Below are positions 52,791-62,200 of a DNA stretch of 64,000 bases, in pieces. Under the pieces are notes generated by a model. It was not told the DNA's origin, searched no databases, and worked only from the letters and a program-made list of their open reading frames with translations. Within the stretch, counting starts at the first letter, position 1. Each line of letters opens with the position of its first letter. Source of the stretch: Adlercreutzia agrestimuris (GTDB taxonomy: Bacteria > Actinomycetota > Coriobacteriia > Coriobacteriales > Eggerthellaceae); NCBI RefSeq assembly GCF_943193125.1, contig NZ_CALPCX010000002.1, forward strand, positions 124,001 to 188,000, given 5' to 3'. Made by a program: the position numbers and the translations under genes.

Positions 52791-52854
52791 AAGCAAGCTG
52801 CGGGCGAAGCAAGCTGCGGGCGAGGCAAGCTGCGGGCGAGGCAAGCTGCGGGCG
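52791..52854 (+). repeat. Four tandem copies of a 16-base repeat
   Basis: Unit AAGCAAGCTGCGGGCG repeated four times; copies 3 and 4 differ by one base (AGG for AAG). Uninterrupted, with no spacers, so not CRISPR. Likely variable in number. Confidence 0.9.
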
Positions 52855-52970
52855 CAGCAAGCCAAGCCGCGAGCAAACCAAGTCGTAAGCGGGTGCCGGG
52901 CTGTGGCTCTGAACAGGGCGTTCGCTAGAATTTGAACGGTGAGAGTATAGGCAGAGCTTGCGGGCAAAAC

Positions 52971-53013
52971 AAAAAAATGCGAACCGAGTCCCGCGTTGGA
53001 ACAAGGTTCGCAT
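52971..53013 (-). terminator. Terminator of tRNA-Ala
   Basis: On the - strand: a 9-bp perfect stem (atgcgaacc with ggttcgcat), 19-base loop and seven T, beginning 11 bases after the tRNA CCA. Confidence 0.88.
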
Positions 53014-53023
53014 AATCGTTCTA

Positions 53024-53099
53024 TGGTGGAGCGTAGGGGGATCGAACCCCTGACCTCATGGCTGCCAGCCATGCGCTCTCCCAGCTGAGCTAACGCCCC
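53024..53099 (-). tRNA. tRNA-Ala (anticodon GGC)
   Basis: Complete cloverleaf on the - strand: acceptor GGGGCGT/ACGCTCC (one G-T), D-arm GCTCAGCTGGGAGAGC, anticodon stem CATGG/CCATG with loop CTGGCAG (anticodon GGC, reads GCC), T-arm with GTTCGATCC, discriminator A, encoded CCA. Confidence 0.97.
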
Positions 53100-53217
53100 A
53101 AAAAAGTGCGAGGACTAGTATAACGCACTGTGACTTCAGGTCAAGTCCCAATTTGAACTCTGCCTTGTGAGCTCTCAAGCTGCATGCACGTTCAAATTGG
53201 TCTCCTGAGCATGAGAG

Positions 53218-54078
53218 TTATTCGCCATCGGCAATATGAGCTGCTTCTGCGGCAACTTCAACTGCCTCGATGATTGCATCAAGAGCTCCATTGACCTCGT
53301 AGTTTTCAATCTCGCCCGCATCTACCATGGCTGCAAATTTAGGATCAAGCGGAAGAGTGGTGTAGGCGGGGATTGAATAGTGCTCTGCCACCTCTTTACC
53401 TTGTGGCTCACCAAAGATGTAGTGTTTCTTGCCACAGTCATCGCATTGATAGTAGGCCATATTCTCAACGAGACCAACCACGGGGATGTCAAGGTTGTGT
53501 GCTAGGTTGACCGCTTTGCCCACGATCATTGAGACGAGTTCTTGTGGAGCTGATACGGTCACAATTGCCTCAACGGGCATCTGCTGCATAACTGTCAAGA
53601 ATACGTCCGATGTTCCTGGAGGCATGTCAACGAGCAGATAATCAATGTCGCCCCAGTTGACTTCTTCCCAGAATTGCTTGATGGCGCCTGAAACCACAGG
53701 CCCGCGCCATGCAACCGGCATATCTCCTTGGGGGAGCATGAGGTTGGTGGACATAACTTTGATACCACTTGCGGTTTGAGCAGGGTTGATGCCAAATTCA
53801 TCAGCAGTGAGTTTGCAATTAACGCCAAATGCCTTCGGGATGGAAGGTCCGGTAATGTCAGCGTCAAGAATGGCTACGCTTTTACCTTGTTTTTGAAGCT
53901 GGCTTGCAAGCAGGCTTGTGACAAGCGACTTGCCAACGCCACCTTTGCCAGAAACAACGCCGATGACATGTTTGACATTGCTTTTGGAATTTGGCCCTGA
54001 CTTAAGTGATTCTGCGGTGCGATCTCCACAGCCAGAAACGCCGCAGCTGCCGCACTCATGCGAGCATTCTTCTGCCAT
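53218..54078 (-). CDS. mrp: Mrp/NBP35-type Fe-S carrier ATPase
   Basis: P-loop ATPase that carries and delivers iron-sulfur clusters. Deviant Walker A GKGGVGKS at residues 44-51, switch region DADITGPSIPK near 73, and VDMPPGTSDV near 150. Cys pair CDDC near 211 for the bridging cluster. A Cys-rich N-terminus (CSHECGSCGVSGC, residues 5-17) adds a possible second cluster site, as in eukaryotic NBP35 and several anaerobe Mrp proteins. ATG after agaggtaa. Divergent from the deaminase gene. Confidence 0.94.
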   Translation of the reverse strand: MAEECSHECGSCGVSGCGDRTAESLKSGPNSKSNVKHVIGVVSGKGGVGKSLVTSLLASQLQKQGKSVAILDADITGPSIPKAFGVNCKLTADEFGINPAQTASGIKVMSTNLMLPQGDMPVAWRGPVVSGAIKQFWEEVNWGDIDYLLVDMPPGTSDVFLTVMQQMPVEAIVTVSAPQELVSMIVGKAVNLAHNLDIPVVGLVENMAYYQCDDCGKKHYIFGEPQGKEVAEHYSIPAYTTLPLDPKFAAMVDAGEIENYEVNGALDAIIEAVEVAAEAAHIADGE

Positions 54079-54178
54079 AAGTTACCTCTTTTCGTGATGT
54101 ATGCTTGTTGTTTTGGTGAGAAGGTGTTGGCGAAGTGTCCAAACACCCTATCGTTACAACTCCCCATAAGTTGTTTGC

Positions 54179-54187
54179 ATAATAGCA
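54179..54187 (-). promoter_or_regulatory. Extended -10 element for mrp
   Basis: Reads TGCTATTAT on the - strand, the same extended -10 word seen elsewhere in the window. It lies 16 bases from the divergent -10 at 54200. Confidence 0.5.
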
Positions 54188-54190
54188 CAA

Positions 54191-54208
54191 CCCATTTTCT
54201 ATAATGGG
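54191..54208 (+). promoter_or_regulatory. mtaD promoter -10 inside an inverted repeat
   Basis: A perfect TATAAT (54200-54205) sits within CCCAT-N8-ATGGG. TTGCAT is a poor -35 at 19 bases. The leader of about 125 bases before the ATG holds a perfect 12-base palindrome ACAGACGTCTGT (54222-54233) and GCAAGC/GCTTGC arms. No known riboswitch was matched. Confidence 0.5.
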
Positions 54209-54336
54209 AACATAAAAAACGACAGACGTCTGTGGCGTCAGCTGACTTGCTATGTGCAAGCGAGCCTGTTTCAGATGGTTCGGCCCGCTTTGCAAAGATG
54301 GGCTTGCTTTAATTAATGTAGATAGTAGGAGCATAC

Positions 54337-55638
54337 ATGTTATTTGCGCACATTAACCTTATTGATAAGGACTTTCAGTATCGTGAAAACCAGTGGGTGG
54401 GAGTTGAGGGTTCTCGCATTACCTACATTGGCGATACGGCGCCTGATGAGGCGAGTGCTGCTCGGATGGGTAAGCTCTACGATGGTGAAAATAAGCTTCT
54501 TATGCCCGCCTTTTACAACGCTCACGCTCATGCGCCGATGACGCTTTTGCGCGGTTATGCAGAAAACCTTCCTTTGCAATCTTGGTTGAATGATTCGGTT
54601 TTTCCTTTTGAAGCGAAGATCACGCCAGAGGATTGTTATTGGGCAACCCTTTTGTCGTGTGCGGAAATGGCGCGCTATGGAGTTGTGTCGTTTTCTGATA
54701 TGTACTATCACATGGACCAAGGCGCTCGCGCAGTAATTGAGGCGGGTTTGAAGGCGAATTTATCAGACACGCTTATTGCTTTTGGCGAAACGCGCCTTAA
54801 AGATCTTCCTCTTGCAGAGAATCACAAACGTCTGCTTCGATATTTTCAAGGAGCAGAAGATGGGCGAATTGTAGTTGACTGCAACATTCACGCAGAGTAT
54901 ACGAGCAATCCTGCTGCTGTTGCTGATGTGGTTGCCTTTGCGCACGAGCATGATATGCGTATTCAGGTGCATGTCTCAGAGACTGAGCTTGAACACGAAG
55001 AGTGCAAGGATCGCCATGATGGATTGACGCCGGTGCAATACTTTAACAATCTAGGAGTTTTTGATGGCCCATGCACGGCAGCGCATTGTGTGTGGGTTGA
55101 TGATGCCGATATAGAAATCCTGGCAGATCGCGGGGTGTTTGTGGCTGCGAACCCTGCATCCAACATGAAGCTTGGAAGTGGCTTTGCGCCTTTGGCAAAA
55201 ATGCTTGAACGAGGAGTTCGCGTATGTTTGGGCACTGATGGCATGGCTTCAAACAATAACAATGACATGATGCAAGATATGTATTTGTTCGCACTATTAC
55301 CCAAAGGAGATATGCGAAACCCAGCACTTATCACGCCGCAAGAGGCGCTTTTTGCGGCAACGCGTCAAGGAGCACTTTCGCAAGGTCGATCCGATTGCGG
55401 GATGATTGAGGTGGGCGCTAAAGCCGACTTATGCGTGCTTGATATCTCGGGTCCATCCTGGACGCCTATGACAAATCCCCTGGTCAATGTGGTGTATGCG
55501 GGGCATGGCTCAGATGTCTGTTTGACTATGTGTGATGGCCGCGTTGTCTACGAAGACGGCATTTGGCCTACGCTTGATATTGACCAGGCAAAATACGAAG
55601 TGTCTTCACGCACGCAACGCATCATAAGTGAATTGTAA
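54337..55638 (+). CDS. mtaD: Amidohydrolase, probable MTA/S-adenosylhomocysteine deaminase
   Basis: Metal-dependent deaminase. Amidohydrolase ligands in order: NAHAHAPM near residue 61, NIHAEYTS near 188, HVSETELEHE near 211-220, AAHCVWVD near 243 and GTDGMASNNN near 297. The ATPF-type hydrolase profile (433 residues, SsnA/TrzN-like) with HVSET is typical of deaminases of methylthioadenosine and SAH. This would fit a genome stretch rich in methyl-cycle genes (metF, metH), where SAH must be cleared. Guanine or other purine deaminase activity is a second possibility. Confidence 0.85.
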   Translation: MLFAHINLIDKDFQYRENQWVGVEGSRITYIGDTAPDEASAARMGKLYDGENKLLMPAFYNAHAHAPMTLLRGYAENLPLQSWLNDSVFPFEAKITPEDCYWATLLSCAEMARYGVVSFSDMYYHMDQGARAVIEAGLKANLSDTLIAFGETRLKDLPLAENHKRLLRYFQGAEDGRIVVDCNIHAEYTSNPAAVADVVAFAHEHDMRIQVHVSETELEHEECKDRHDGLTPVQYFNNLGVFDGPCTAAHCVWVDDADIEILADRGVFVAANPASNMKLGSGFAPLAKMLERGVRVCLGTDGMASNNNNDMMQDMYLFALLPKGDMRNPALITPQEALFAATRQGALSQGRSDCGMIEVGAKADLCVLDISGPSWTPMTNPLVNVVYAGHGSDVCLTMCDGRVVYEDGIWPTLDIDQAKYEVSSRTQRIISEL

Positions 55639-55885
55639 AGCGAAAACCTTATGCAATAGATGAGATTTATAGCCCTTGTTGATGCCATCCTTGCAAGGAG
55701 TATCAGGTGCGCAAAGGGTCATTTATCTGCAATTTTCATGAACTAACCAAGCGATACCGAGCCGTAACATAATGAATACGTAACTTTGATACGCTGAATG
55801 AGCATTTGCGAATGCAGTTTGATTTTGTCGCGTTTAAGCGGCGCAGCTGTCGCGCGCAAACACGTGCGACAAGATAGGAGTCATC

Positions 55886-56824
55886 ATGGATATTCAAAAC
55901 GTTACGATTGCTGGTGGTGGTGTTTTAGGAAGCCAAATAGCTCTACAAAGCGCTTACAAAGGGTTTAAGGTAACCATGTGGTTGCGTAGTGAAGGTTCCA
56001 TTGAGCGTGCAAAGCCAAAATTGGAGCGCTTGCGTGGCATTTACAAGCAGACACTCAATGCTATGAAAACTGACCCAAACGCTTATTGTCGTGGCTTGGT
56101 AGACTCACCTGATGTTCCAACCGAAAAGCTTGATGAGCTTATTGCTTCAGTTGATAAAGCGGCTGATTCTATTCAGATGACTTGCGATTACGAAGAAGCA
56201 TTTGGCAATGCTGATTTGGTTATTGAGGCCATTGCTGAAATAATTGATGAGAAAGACGCTTTTTATAAAGCAGCTTGTCCCTTTATGCCTGAACGGACTA
56301 TTGTCTGCACTAATTCCTCGACACTTTTGCCAAGCAATATGGTCAGGTTTACTGACAGACCAGATAAGTTTTTAGCCTTGCACTTCGCAAATAATATTTG
56401 GATCAACAATACCGCAGAGATTATGGGCCAATCTGAAACAAGCCAGGCAGCCTATGATGCCGTGGTTGCGTTCTCGCAGGCTATTGGCATGATTGCCCTT
56501 GAGCTCAAGAAAGAACAACCGGGTTATCTGCTTAATTCTATGCTTGTTCCTTTCCTTAATTCTGCTGAAGCTCTGCTTGCAAATGGTGTTGCTGACGTCG
56601 AAACAATTGATAAGGCATGGATGCTTGGTACAGGTGCTCCGCTTGGACCGTTCCGCATCTTAGATATTGTTGGGTTAACTACTGCCTATAACATTGTTGC
56701 AGCAAGCCCCGCTGCGCAAGACCCCTCTTCTGTTGCGGCAAAAATTGCGGCAACACTCAAATCATACATCGATGAAGGCAAAACAGGCGTTAACGCAGGC
56801 GAGGGCTTCTATAAATACAACTAG
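55886..56824 (+). CDS. 3-Hydroxyacyl-CoA dehydrogenase family protein
   Basis: NAD-dependent oxidoreductase, 312 residues. Rossmann motif AGGGVLGSQIA at residues 9-19 (usually GxGxxG; here GGGVLG). The catalytic pocket residues follow: Ser in TNSSTLLPS near 142-150, His in LALHFANNI near 165-173, and Asn in the LLNSMLVPFLNSA region near 212. No acyl-CoA partner genes adjoin. The 3-hydroxybutyryl-CoA dehydrogenase annotation is likely, but the insert near residue 45-85 is unusual. The 247-base gap upstream shows no terminator for mtaD and no clear promoter; aggagtcatc precedes the ATG. Confidence 0.85.
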   Translation: MDIQNVTIAGGGVLGSQIALQSAYKGFKVTMWLRSEGSIERAKPKLERLRGIYKQTLNAMKTDPNAYCRGLVDSPDVPTEKLDELIASVDKAADSIQMTCDYEEAFGNADLVIEAIAEIIDEKDAFYKAACPFMPERTIVCTNSSTLLPSNMVRFTDRPDKFLALHFANNIWINNTAEIMGQSETSQAAYDAVVAFSQAIGMIALELKKEQPGYLLNSMLVPFLNSAEALLANGVADVETIDKAWMLGTGAPLGPFRILDIVGLTTAYNIVAASPAAQDPSSVAAKIAATLKSYIDEGKTGVNAGEGFYKYN

Positions 56825-56882
56825 ATTGTCCAAGTCTCATCAACTTGCCTTTGAACTGGGACGTTACTAAATTGTCAACTTT

Positions 56883-56960
56883 GCACCTGCCAGTTTGCCT
56901 GATGGTTCCTGGCAGGTGCGATACACTTACGACATCGTAATTGCGCCTGATCGGGCGCAT
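56883..56960 (+). other. Two hairpins in the leader of the EF-G-like gene
   Basis: A perfect 11-bp stem (gcacctgccag with ctggcaggtgc, 56883-56919) and a short GC stem (gcgcc with ggcgc, about 56945-56959). Neither has a T run. A TACACT -10-like word (56922-56927) lies between them. The first could be an operator or the end signal of the previous gene. Confidence 0.45.
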
Positions 56961-57067
56961 CATAAGTGACCGCCCGGTTGAGCGCGACAGACCCGACTGT
57001 AATCGGTAAGCGCCCGCAGGGACGCTTGCGCTTTATCGATTGCGCGAAAAGGAAGTTGGTGGTCACT

Positions 57068-59140
57068 ATGGCAGCTCCTGCTACCGAACACGTCAGAAAC
57101 ATTGTGCTGGTCGGCCAAGATGGCGCCGGCAAGACATCGCTTGCCGAAGCGATGCTGCACGTCTCTGGGCGTACGCCGCGTATGGGTACAACCCATGACG
57201 GGAAATCCTACCTCGATTATGACGATGAGGAGATCCGGCGCAAATTCACTATCGGCACCTCTATTGCTCCTATTCCCTATAAAGACTATAAGATTAACTT
57301 GCTTGATACCTCGGGTCATCCTGACTTTATTGGCGACACCTTGGCTACCATGCAAGCAGCTGAAATGGCGTTGTTTGTAGTGGACGCTGTAGCTGGTCCT
57401 CAAGTTATGACCACAAAACTATGGCGCGAGGCGGAAGGTATGCGTCTTTCGCGCGCAGTATTTATTAATCATATTGATCGCGAACATGCAGACTTTGAAA
57501 TTGCTATGGCTCAGCTGCATGCTCGTTTTGGTAGCCGTTTGGGTCCGGTTACTATTCCAATTGGGCAAGATAAAGACTTCCGTGGCGTCATTGATATTAT
57601 TCGCATGAAGGCTCGCTACTTTGATCAAGGTGGCACTTCTGAGCGTGTTGAAGATATCCCGCCTGATTATATGATTGCTGCTCAAGCTGCCCGCGATAAG
57701 CTTTGCGACTTGGTTGCTGAGGCTGATGACGAGCTGATGATGAAATACCTTGATGGTGAAGAACAACTGACGCAAGCAGAGTTGGAAGAGTTGCTTGATA
57801 AAGCAATTGCCCAAGAACTCTTTATCCCGGTGTTCGTTGGCTCTACCATCATTGAGCAGGGTATTCAGGGACTTATGGAAGATATTGCAACCTACTTCCC
57901 GCATCCGCGCCATCATGGTCGGTTCCGTTTGGCAAACGGGGATATTACGTATGTTGATGAGAGCGGCGAACCTGCAGCGTTCGTCTTTAAGACAGCTGCT
58001 GACCCCTATGTTGGTCGTCTGAGTTTTGTAAAGGTTATTTCTGGCGTACTTGAGCCGGGCATGGAATTGATTAATGCGCGCACAGGTAAAAAGGATCGCT
58101 TGGGACATTTGTATGTCATGATGGGCAAAGAGTCCAATGATGTAAAAAGTGCAAAAGCAGGTGACATTATTGTTATTCCGAAATTGAGCGATGCTCGCAC
58201 AGGTGATACGTTCTCTAAATCGGGTGACGTTGCAATTGATCCACTGCCGTTGCCAGTACCGCAATACCCTGTTGCAATTGAGTGCGTGAACAAAAAGGAA
58301 GAAGATAAACTGGGTACCTTCTTGGCGCGCGTCATTGATACTGACCCGACCATTCGTGTAAGCCGCAGTGAAGAGACGCATCAAACCGTGGTTACGGCAA
58401 TGGGTGAGGCTCAGGTTGAAACACTGCTTGCTCGCCTAAAGGAGCAAACGGGTGTTGAAGCTCGTTTAGTTCCTGTTCGGATTCCGTATCGCGAGACCAT
58501 TCGTAAGACCGCAGAAGCACAAGGCCGCCACAAGAAGCAAACTGGTGGTTCTGGTCAGTTCGGTGATTGCTGGTTGCGACTTGAACCCAATCCGGGTCTT
58601 GGATATGAATTTGTTGATGAGATTCGCGGTGGCGCAATTCCAAACGGCCTCATTCCTGCAGTTGACAAGGGTGTTCAGGATGCCATGTTAGAAGGCTTCT
58701 TGGCTGGTTATCCCATGGTTGACATCAAATGTGCTGTTTATGACGGTTCTTATCACTCGGTAGACTCAAACGAAATGGCGTTTAAGACTGCAGCTCGTAT
58801 TGGATTTAGGGCAGCCTGCGAAAAAGCCGATCCAATTATTTTGGAGCCGATGGCTAATGTAGCAGTAACCGTTGGCGAAGAGTACGCGGGTGCTGTTATG
58901 TCAGATATTTCAACACGTCGTGGTCGCATCGTTGGTACTGACTCAAATGATGCAGGTGAAACTGTTATTTTGGTACGTGTTCCCTATGCGGAGGTTGTCT
59001 CTTACACCAAAGATCTTCGTTCTATTACGCGTGGATCAGGCTCATATTCAATTGAGATTGAGGGCTACGAGCAAGCTCCAGGCGATGTAACCAAGAAGCT
59101 TATTGAGGCTTATCAGGCTGCACGCGCTGCTGGTAACTAA
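57068..59140 (+). CDS. fusA2: EF-G-like translational GTPase (FusA2 type)
   Basis: A 690-residue paralogue of EF-G. ATG 57068 (MAAPATEHVRN); the start at 56966 lies in the structured leader. GTPase motifs differ from EF-G: G1 GQDGAGKT (usually AHIDAGKT), G3 DTSGHPDF and G4 NHID instead of NKID. Domain II (about 290-380), domain III-V with the IV loop GSGQFGDCWLRLEP near 500 and DISTRRGRIVGTD near 615-627. Related actinobacterial FusA2 proteins do not replace EF-G; their job is unclear. It might act in ribosome recycling or protection. Ends with a strong terminator. Confidence 0.9.
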   Translation: MAAPATEHVRNIVLVGQDGAGKTSLAEAMLHVSGRTPRMGTTHDGKSYLDYDDEEIRRKFTIGTSIAPIPYKDYKINLLDTSGHPDFIGDTLATMQAAEMALFVVDAVAGPQVMTTKLWREAEGMRLSRAVFINHIDREHADFEIAMAQLHARFGSRLGPVTIPIGQDKDFRGVIDIIRMKARYFDQGGTSERVEDIPPDYMIAAQAARDKLCDLVAEADDELMMKYLDGEEQLTQAELEELLDKAIAQELFIPVFVGSTIIEQGIQGLMEDIATYFPHPRHHGRFRLANGDITYVDESGEPAAFVFKTAADPYVGRLSFVKVISGVLEPGMELINARTGKKDRLGHLYVMMGKESNDVKSAKAGDIIVIPKLSDARTGDTFSKSGDVAIDPLPLPVPQYPVAIECVNKKEEDKLGTFLARVIDTDPTIRVSRSEETHQTVVTAMGEAQVETLLARLKEQTGVEARLVPVRIPYRETIRKTAEAQGRHKKQTGGSGQFGDCWLRLEPNPGLGYEFVDEIRGGAIPNGLIPAVDKGVQDAMLEGFLAGYPMVDIKCAVYDGSYHSVDSNEMAFKTAARIGFRAACEKADPIILEPMANVAVTVGEEYAGAVMSDISTRRGRIVGTDSNDAGETVILVRVPYAEVVSYTKDLRSITRGSGSYSIEIEGYEQAPGDVTKKLIEAYQAARAAGN

Positions 59141-59185
59141 AACCTTTTCTGAAGACGTGCTTGTGTCGTAGGTGCGTTTCGTTTG

Positions 59186-59218
59186 ATCGGGTGCCGACAG
59201 TAGTCGGCACCCGATTTG
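59186..59218 (+). terminator. Rho-independent terminator of the EF-G-like gene
   Basis: A perfect 13-bp stem (atcgggtgccgac with gtcggcacccgat), 4-base loop, short T tail. It separates the convergent surface-protein gene. Confidence 0.85.
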
Positions 59219-59270
59219 TATGTGAGGGCTGCGTGCGCAAGCGAAGCATGTGAGCAAAAGCCCAGACAAG

Positions 59271-62200
59271 CTATTGCATGAAGCGCTTTCGGTGGTATGA
59301 GAGTCTCATGTGCGCGAAAAGGGCAATGCTCATAGCGGAAACCAATGTCAAAGCGAGAGCCGAAAGAAGAGCTTGCGAGAGTGTTTCGTCGCTCGTTTGA
59401 GGAAGATGGTTGTTTGGCTCTTCTTCATCCTGAACGAGCGTTTCTGTTTCTGTTTGCTCATCGGGTGTCTTCGGTGGAGTTTCGGTCTCTTTGATTGCGA
59501 TATCTTGATTGTTAGTTTCTCCTTTTGTCTCAGGCGAATCCTGTGGTTTGATAGGCGATGATGTCTGGGATATTCCGATTGAAGGATTTTGTGCGTCAGG
59601 ATTAGGCGGCTGGGGGATATCTGGTTGTTGCTCAAAGGGTTCTCCCGGTTGAGCAGGTTCTATTGGCTCAACGGGGTCTTGCGGTGTATAAGGTTTTTCT
59701 TGCTCGGGTATTGCGGGTGCGTCTTCCCATTGCGCCACAAGAGTAACTATTGCCTGGTCGTTGGAGGCAAGGTTACTTACTAGTGCTTCGTTTTCAAAAA
59801 AGTCACCTTTTTCGTCAATCCAGCCTTCAAACGAGTGCCCAGATTTGGTGAACATGCATGGGTCAAGTGGTGCAGTTTCGTCAAAGGTAAAGGTTTGGTT
59901 GGTCATTTCACCCTCACCTCCGTTGCTTTCGTAGGCGACGTAATAGACGATTGGTTTCCAGAGAGCATTGATGGTGGTGTTGGCAAAGAGCTGTTCAATC
60001 GGCTTATCCCAGGAGTCAAAAAGGTATCCGTTTCTCTGCGGAGGATTAGGTGGTGTGGGACAAGTTCCTTTGGGGATTTTGATATGGGAGAGCATAGTGT
60101 CTAAGCCATCGGTGAAGTCTACCGTGATCATAATTGGCTTAAAGGATGCGACAATTTCGTGATCGGCTGTAGTATGTGTGAATGTGTATTCTGAAAGCGC
60201 TCCTTGAGATATTCCATCGACAACAACATCATCAATTTCATGGTATTCATCAGGCGTTATGGTATATGTTTTGTCGTTTTTCCATCCAACGCGAGTAATA
60301 CCAGGATTGCTGATTGTGCCACCTTGTTTGGCGCTTGCAATAATATTGTGTGACTCAAACTGATCAAACACGACTGTACCGCAGGCAGCTCCCGCCCATG
60401 AAAAGGATGCACCTGCAGTATCAAGTGCCACCACAAATCCTGAATCATACGATGAGGCAAGATCTTCTTTCGTTGGTTTGAAAAGCGCACGTGAAGCGTC
60501 AATGGACAAGAAGCAGGAATCATTGATATAGATGTCTGGCTCAAACCCGTGCATAAGCTGTATTGACTCCGCATACTTGCCAAAGTAGTTCGGCAAAACA
60601 CCATTTGTGCGATCAGCGATATCAAGATCTCTGATACCCATTAAAAAGCATCCACTTGCGGGCGTGTTGGTGCCCGTTTTGTAGACATTGAGCGAGAACG
60701 TTTTGCTATTGCCGCATATACCCGTATTTGTTATGGCCTGTGCTTCTAGAACTCCTAAGCCTTCTACTTCGGTAAGAAGCAAAATCTCTTTATCGTTGCT
60801 TGTTTTGTTGAGTAGCGTAATATCTGAGAGGGTAATCTCGATATCAACACGATCACCTTGTGCATCCGTGCCTATGTCACTCCATAGCAACGAAGCGGTT
60901 CCTGCAAGAGTGATTTCTGTTCCTTTGGGAGGTGTGCCAAGGTAGGCAATACCGCGATAGGTTTGGTGAAGGGGCTCCCGATCAATGCGACAGCTTCTTA
61001 TACCAAGCTGCGCAGGATTGGTGGTGGAAAACTCCGCTTTTGAAATATCAAAAACACGCCTGCTATCAAGCACAATCCCTTGTTTAGGTGCATCAAAAAC
61101 GCTTCCTTGACAGATGGTGATGCGCGCCTCATCAGCAAGCGCAAAGCTTGGTTGTATAAGGCTCGCTCCGCTTACTGCACACACGCCAAGCATTATTATG
61201 AGTGCGAAGGAAAGCGTGAAAGTACCCCTCTTTTTCTTGCGTAGTACCAAAAGTGTGATGCCCGCTAAGCAAATGATAACCACAGCAACACCTGCTACGA
61301 CAAAAAGGCTATCTCCTGTTTTCGCTAAAGGGGTGGTTGGGGTATTAGGTAGTGGCGGTTCAGGTGACTTAGGAGTTTGAGGCTCTTCGGGCGTAAGGGG
61401 CGCAGGGGGTTGCTGCTCTTGCGGAGGAGAAATGAGTGCAACCATTTGATTTTCGTTTTTAAGGTCAGCGTCAACTGCTACGAGGCTGCCTGTTTTTTCA
61501 TCAGTCAGTTTATAGACATACTGAAAGATGACCAATTCTTTGTCTTCATGAAGGGTTTCAGGCAGTTCAAACTGCATTTCCACGGTACCTTTTGCCTGTT
61601 CAGGAGTGAATGATTTAACGCAGACGGGAAGGGCTGTTTGGTAAGGCGTATATTCGTTTAACAACTCCTCAAGCATAGTGAAACTATTCTGAGCTTTATT
61701 GTCTACAATGTGCTGAAATCGTTCGTAAAAAGCATCAACCTGGCTCTGATATTGAGGATCCAGTGCAAGGGGCTTTCCAGTTTCTTTATCAATCAAAATA
61801 CCAACTGCAAGATAAATGGGGTAAGAGATGAGGTTGTCTTCGGTGGGAAGTAGGGAGAGGGGCTTGCATTCTGATACAGCGTCTGGCGGGGTGAGATTGT
61901 CGTAATGAATGAGGTCGACAAGTGTTGCTGGGCTACCAAGCTTAAGCGCTTTGGCGCCATCCTGTAAGTCGCTTGCAAAAGAGATAAGCGAAGGCTCTCG
62001 TACTTCAACGGTCTGATTTATATCGTCAATATCTGCATGAATGGCAATTTCTTGCCCATTATGGGAAAGCGTTTCAAAAGCTACCAAAGTTTTCCCTGCT
62101 AAAAGGACTGCATCAAAGGTGAAGACAAGAGATATGCTTCCGTTAGGGGCCTCGGGTGTAAAAGTTTGTTTTGCTGTAATAGGAATGCCAGCTTCGTTAG

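Larger units (their letters stand above)
52205..52970. other. Repeat-rich non-coding stretch, no supported gene
   Basis: About 770 bases upstream of htrA and downstream (by - strand order) of tRNA-Ala. It contains the htrA leader, GTG/CTC-rich imperfect repeats (52410-52490), repeated ATATGGCG and GGCGGTTTTTGG words (52540-52600), an inverted repeat (52622-52702) and a 16-base tandem repeat (52791-52854). Short frames on both strands are products of these repeats. Confidence 0.7.

Noticed and set aside
52791..52854. CRISPR array
   Set aside because: Repeats are directly tandem with no spacers and no cas genes are present.
52695..53072. Minus-strand frames across the 16-base repeats and tRNA-Ala
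   Set aside because: They read through a tRNA and its terminator and are made of repeat translation (RPQLASPAA-like).
54212..54336. SAH riboswitch before the deaminase gene
   Set aside because: Stems exist but the conserved SAH or SAM aptamer words were not found.
57419..58384. Minus-strand frame of 321 codons over the EF-G-like gene
   Set aside because: Antisense shadow; no recognisable domain and full overlap with a conserved GTPase.
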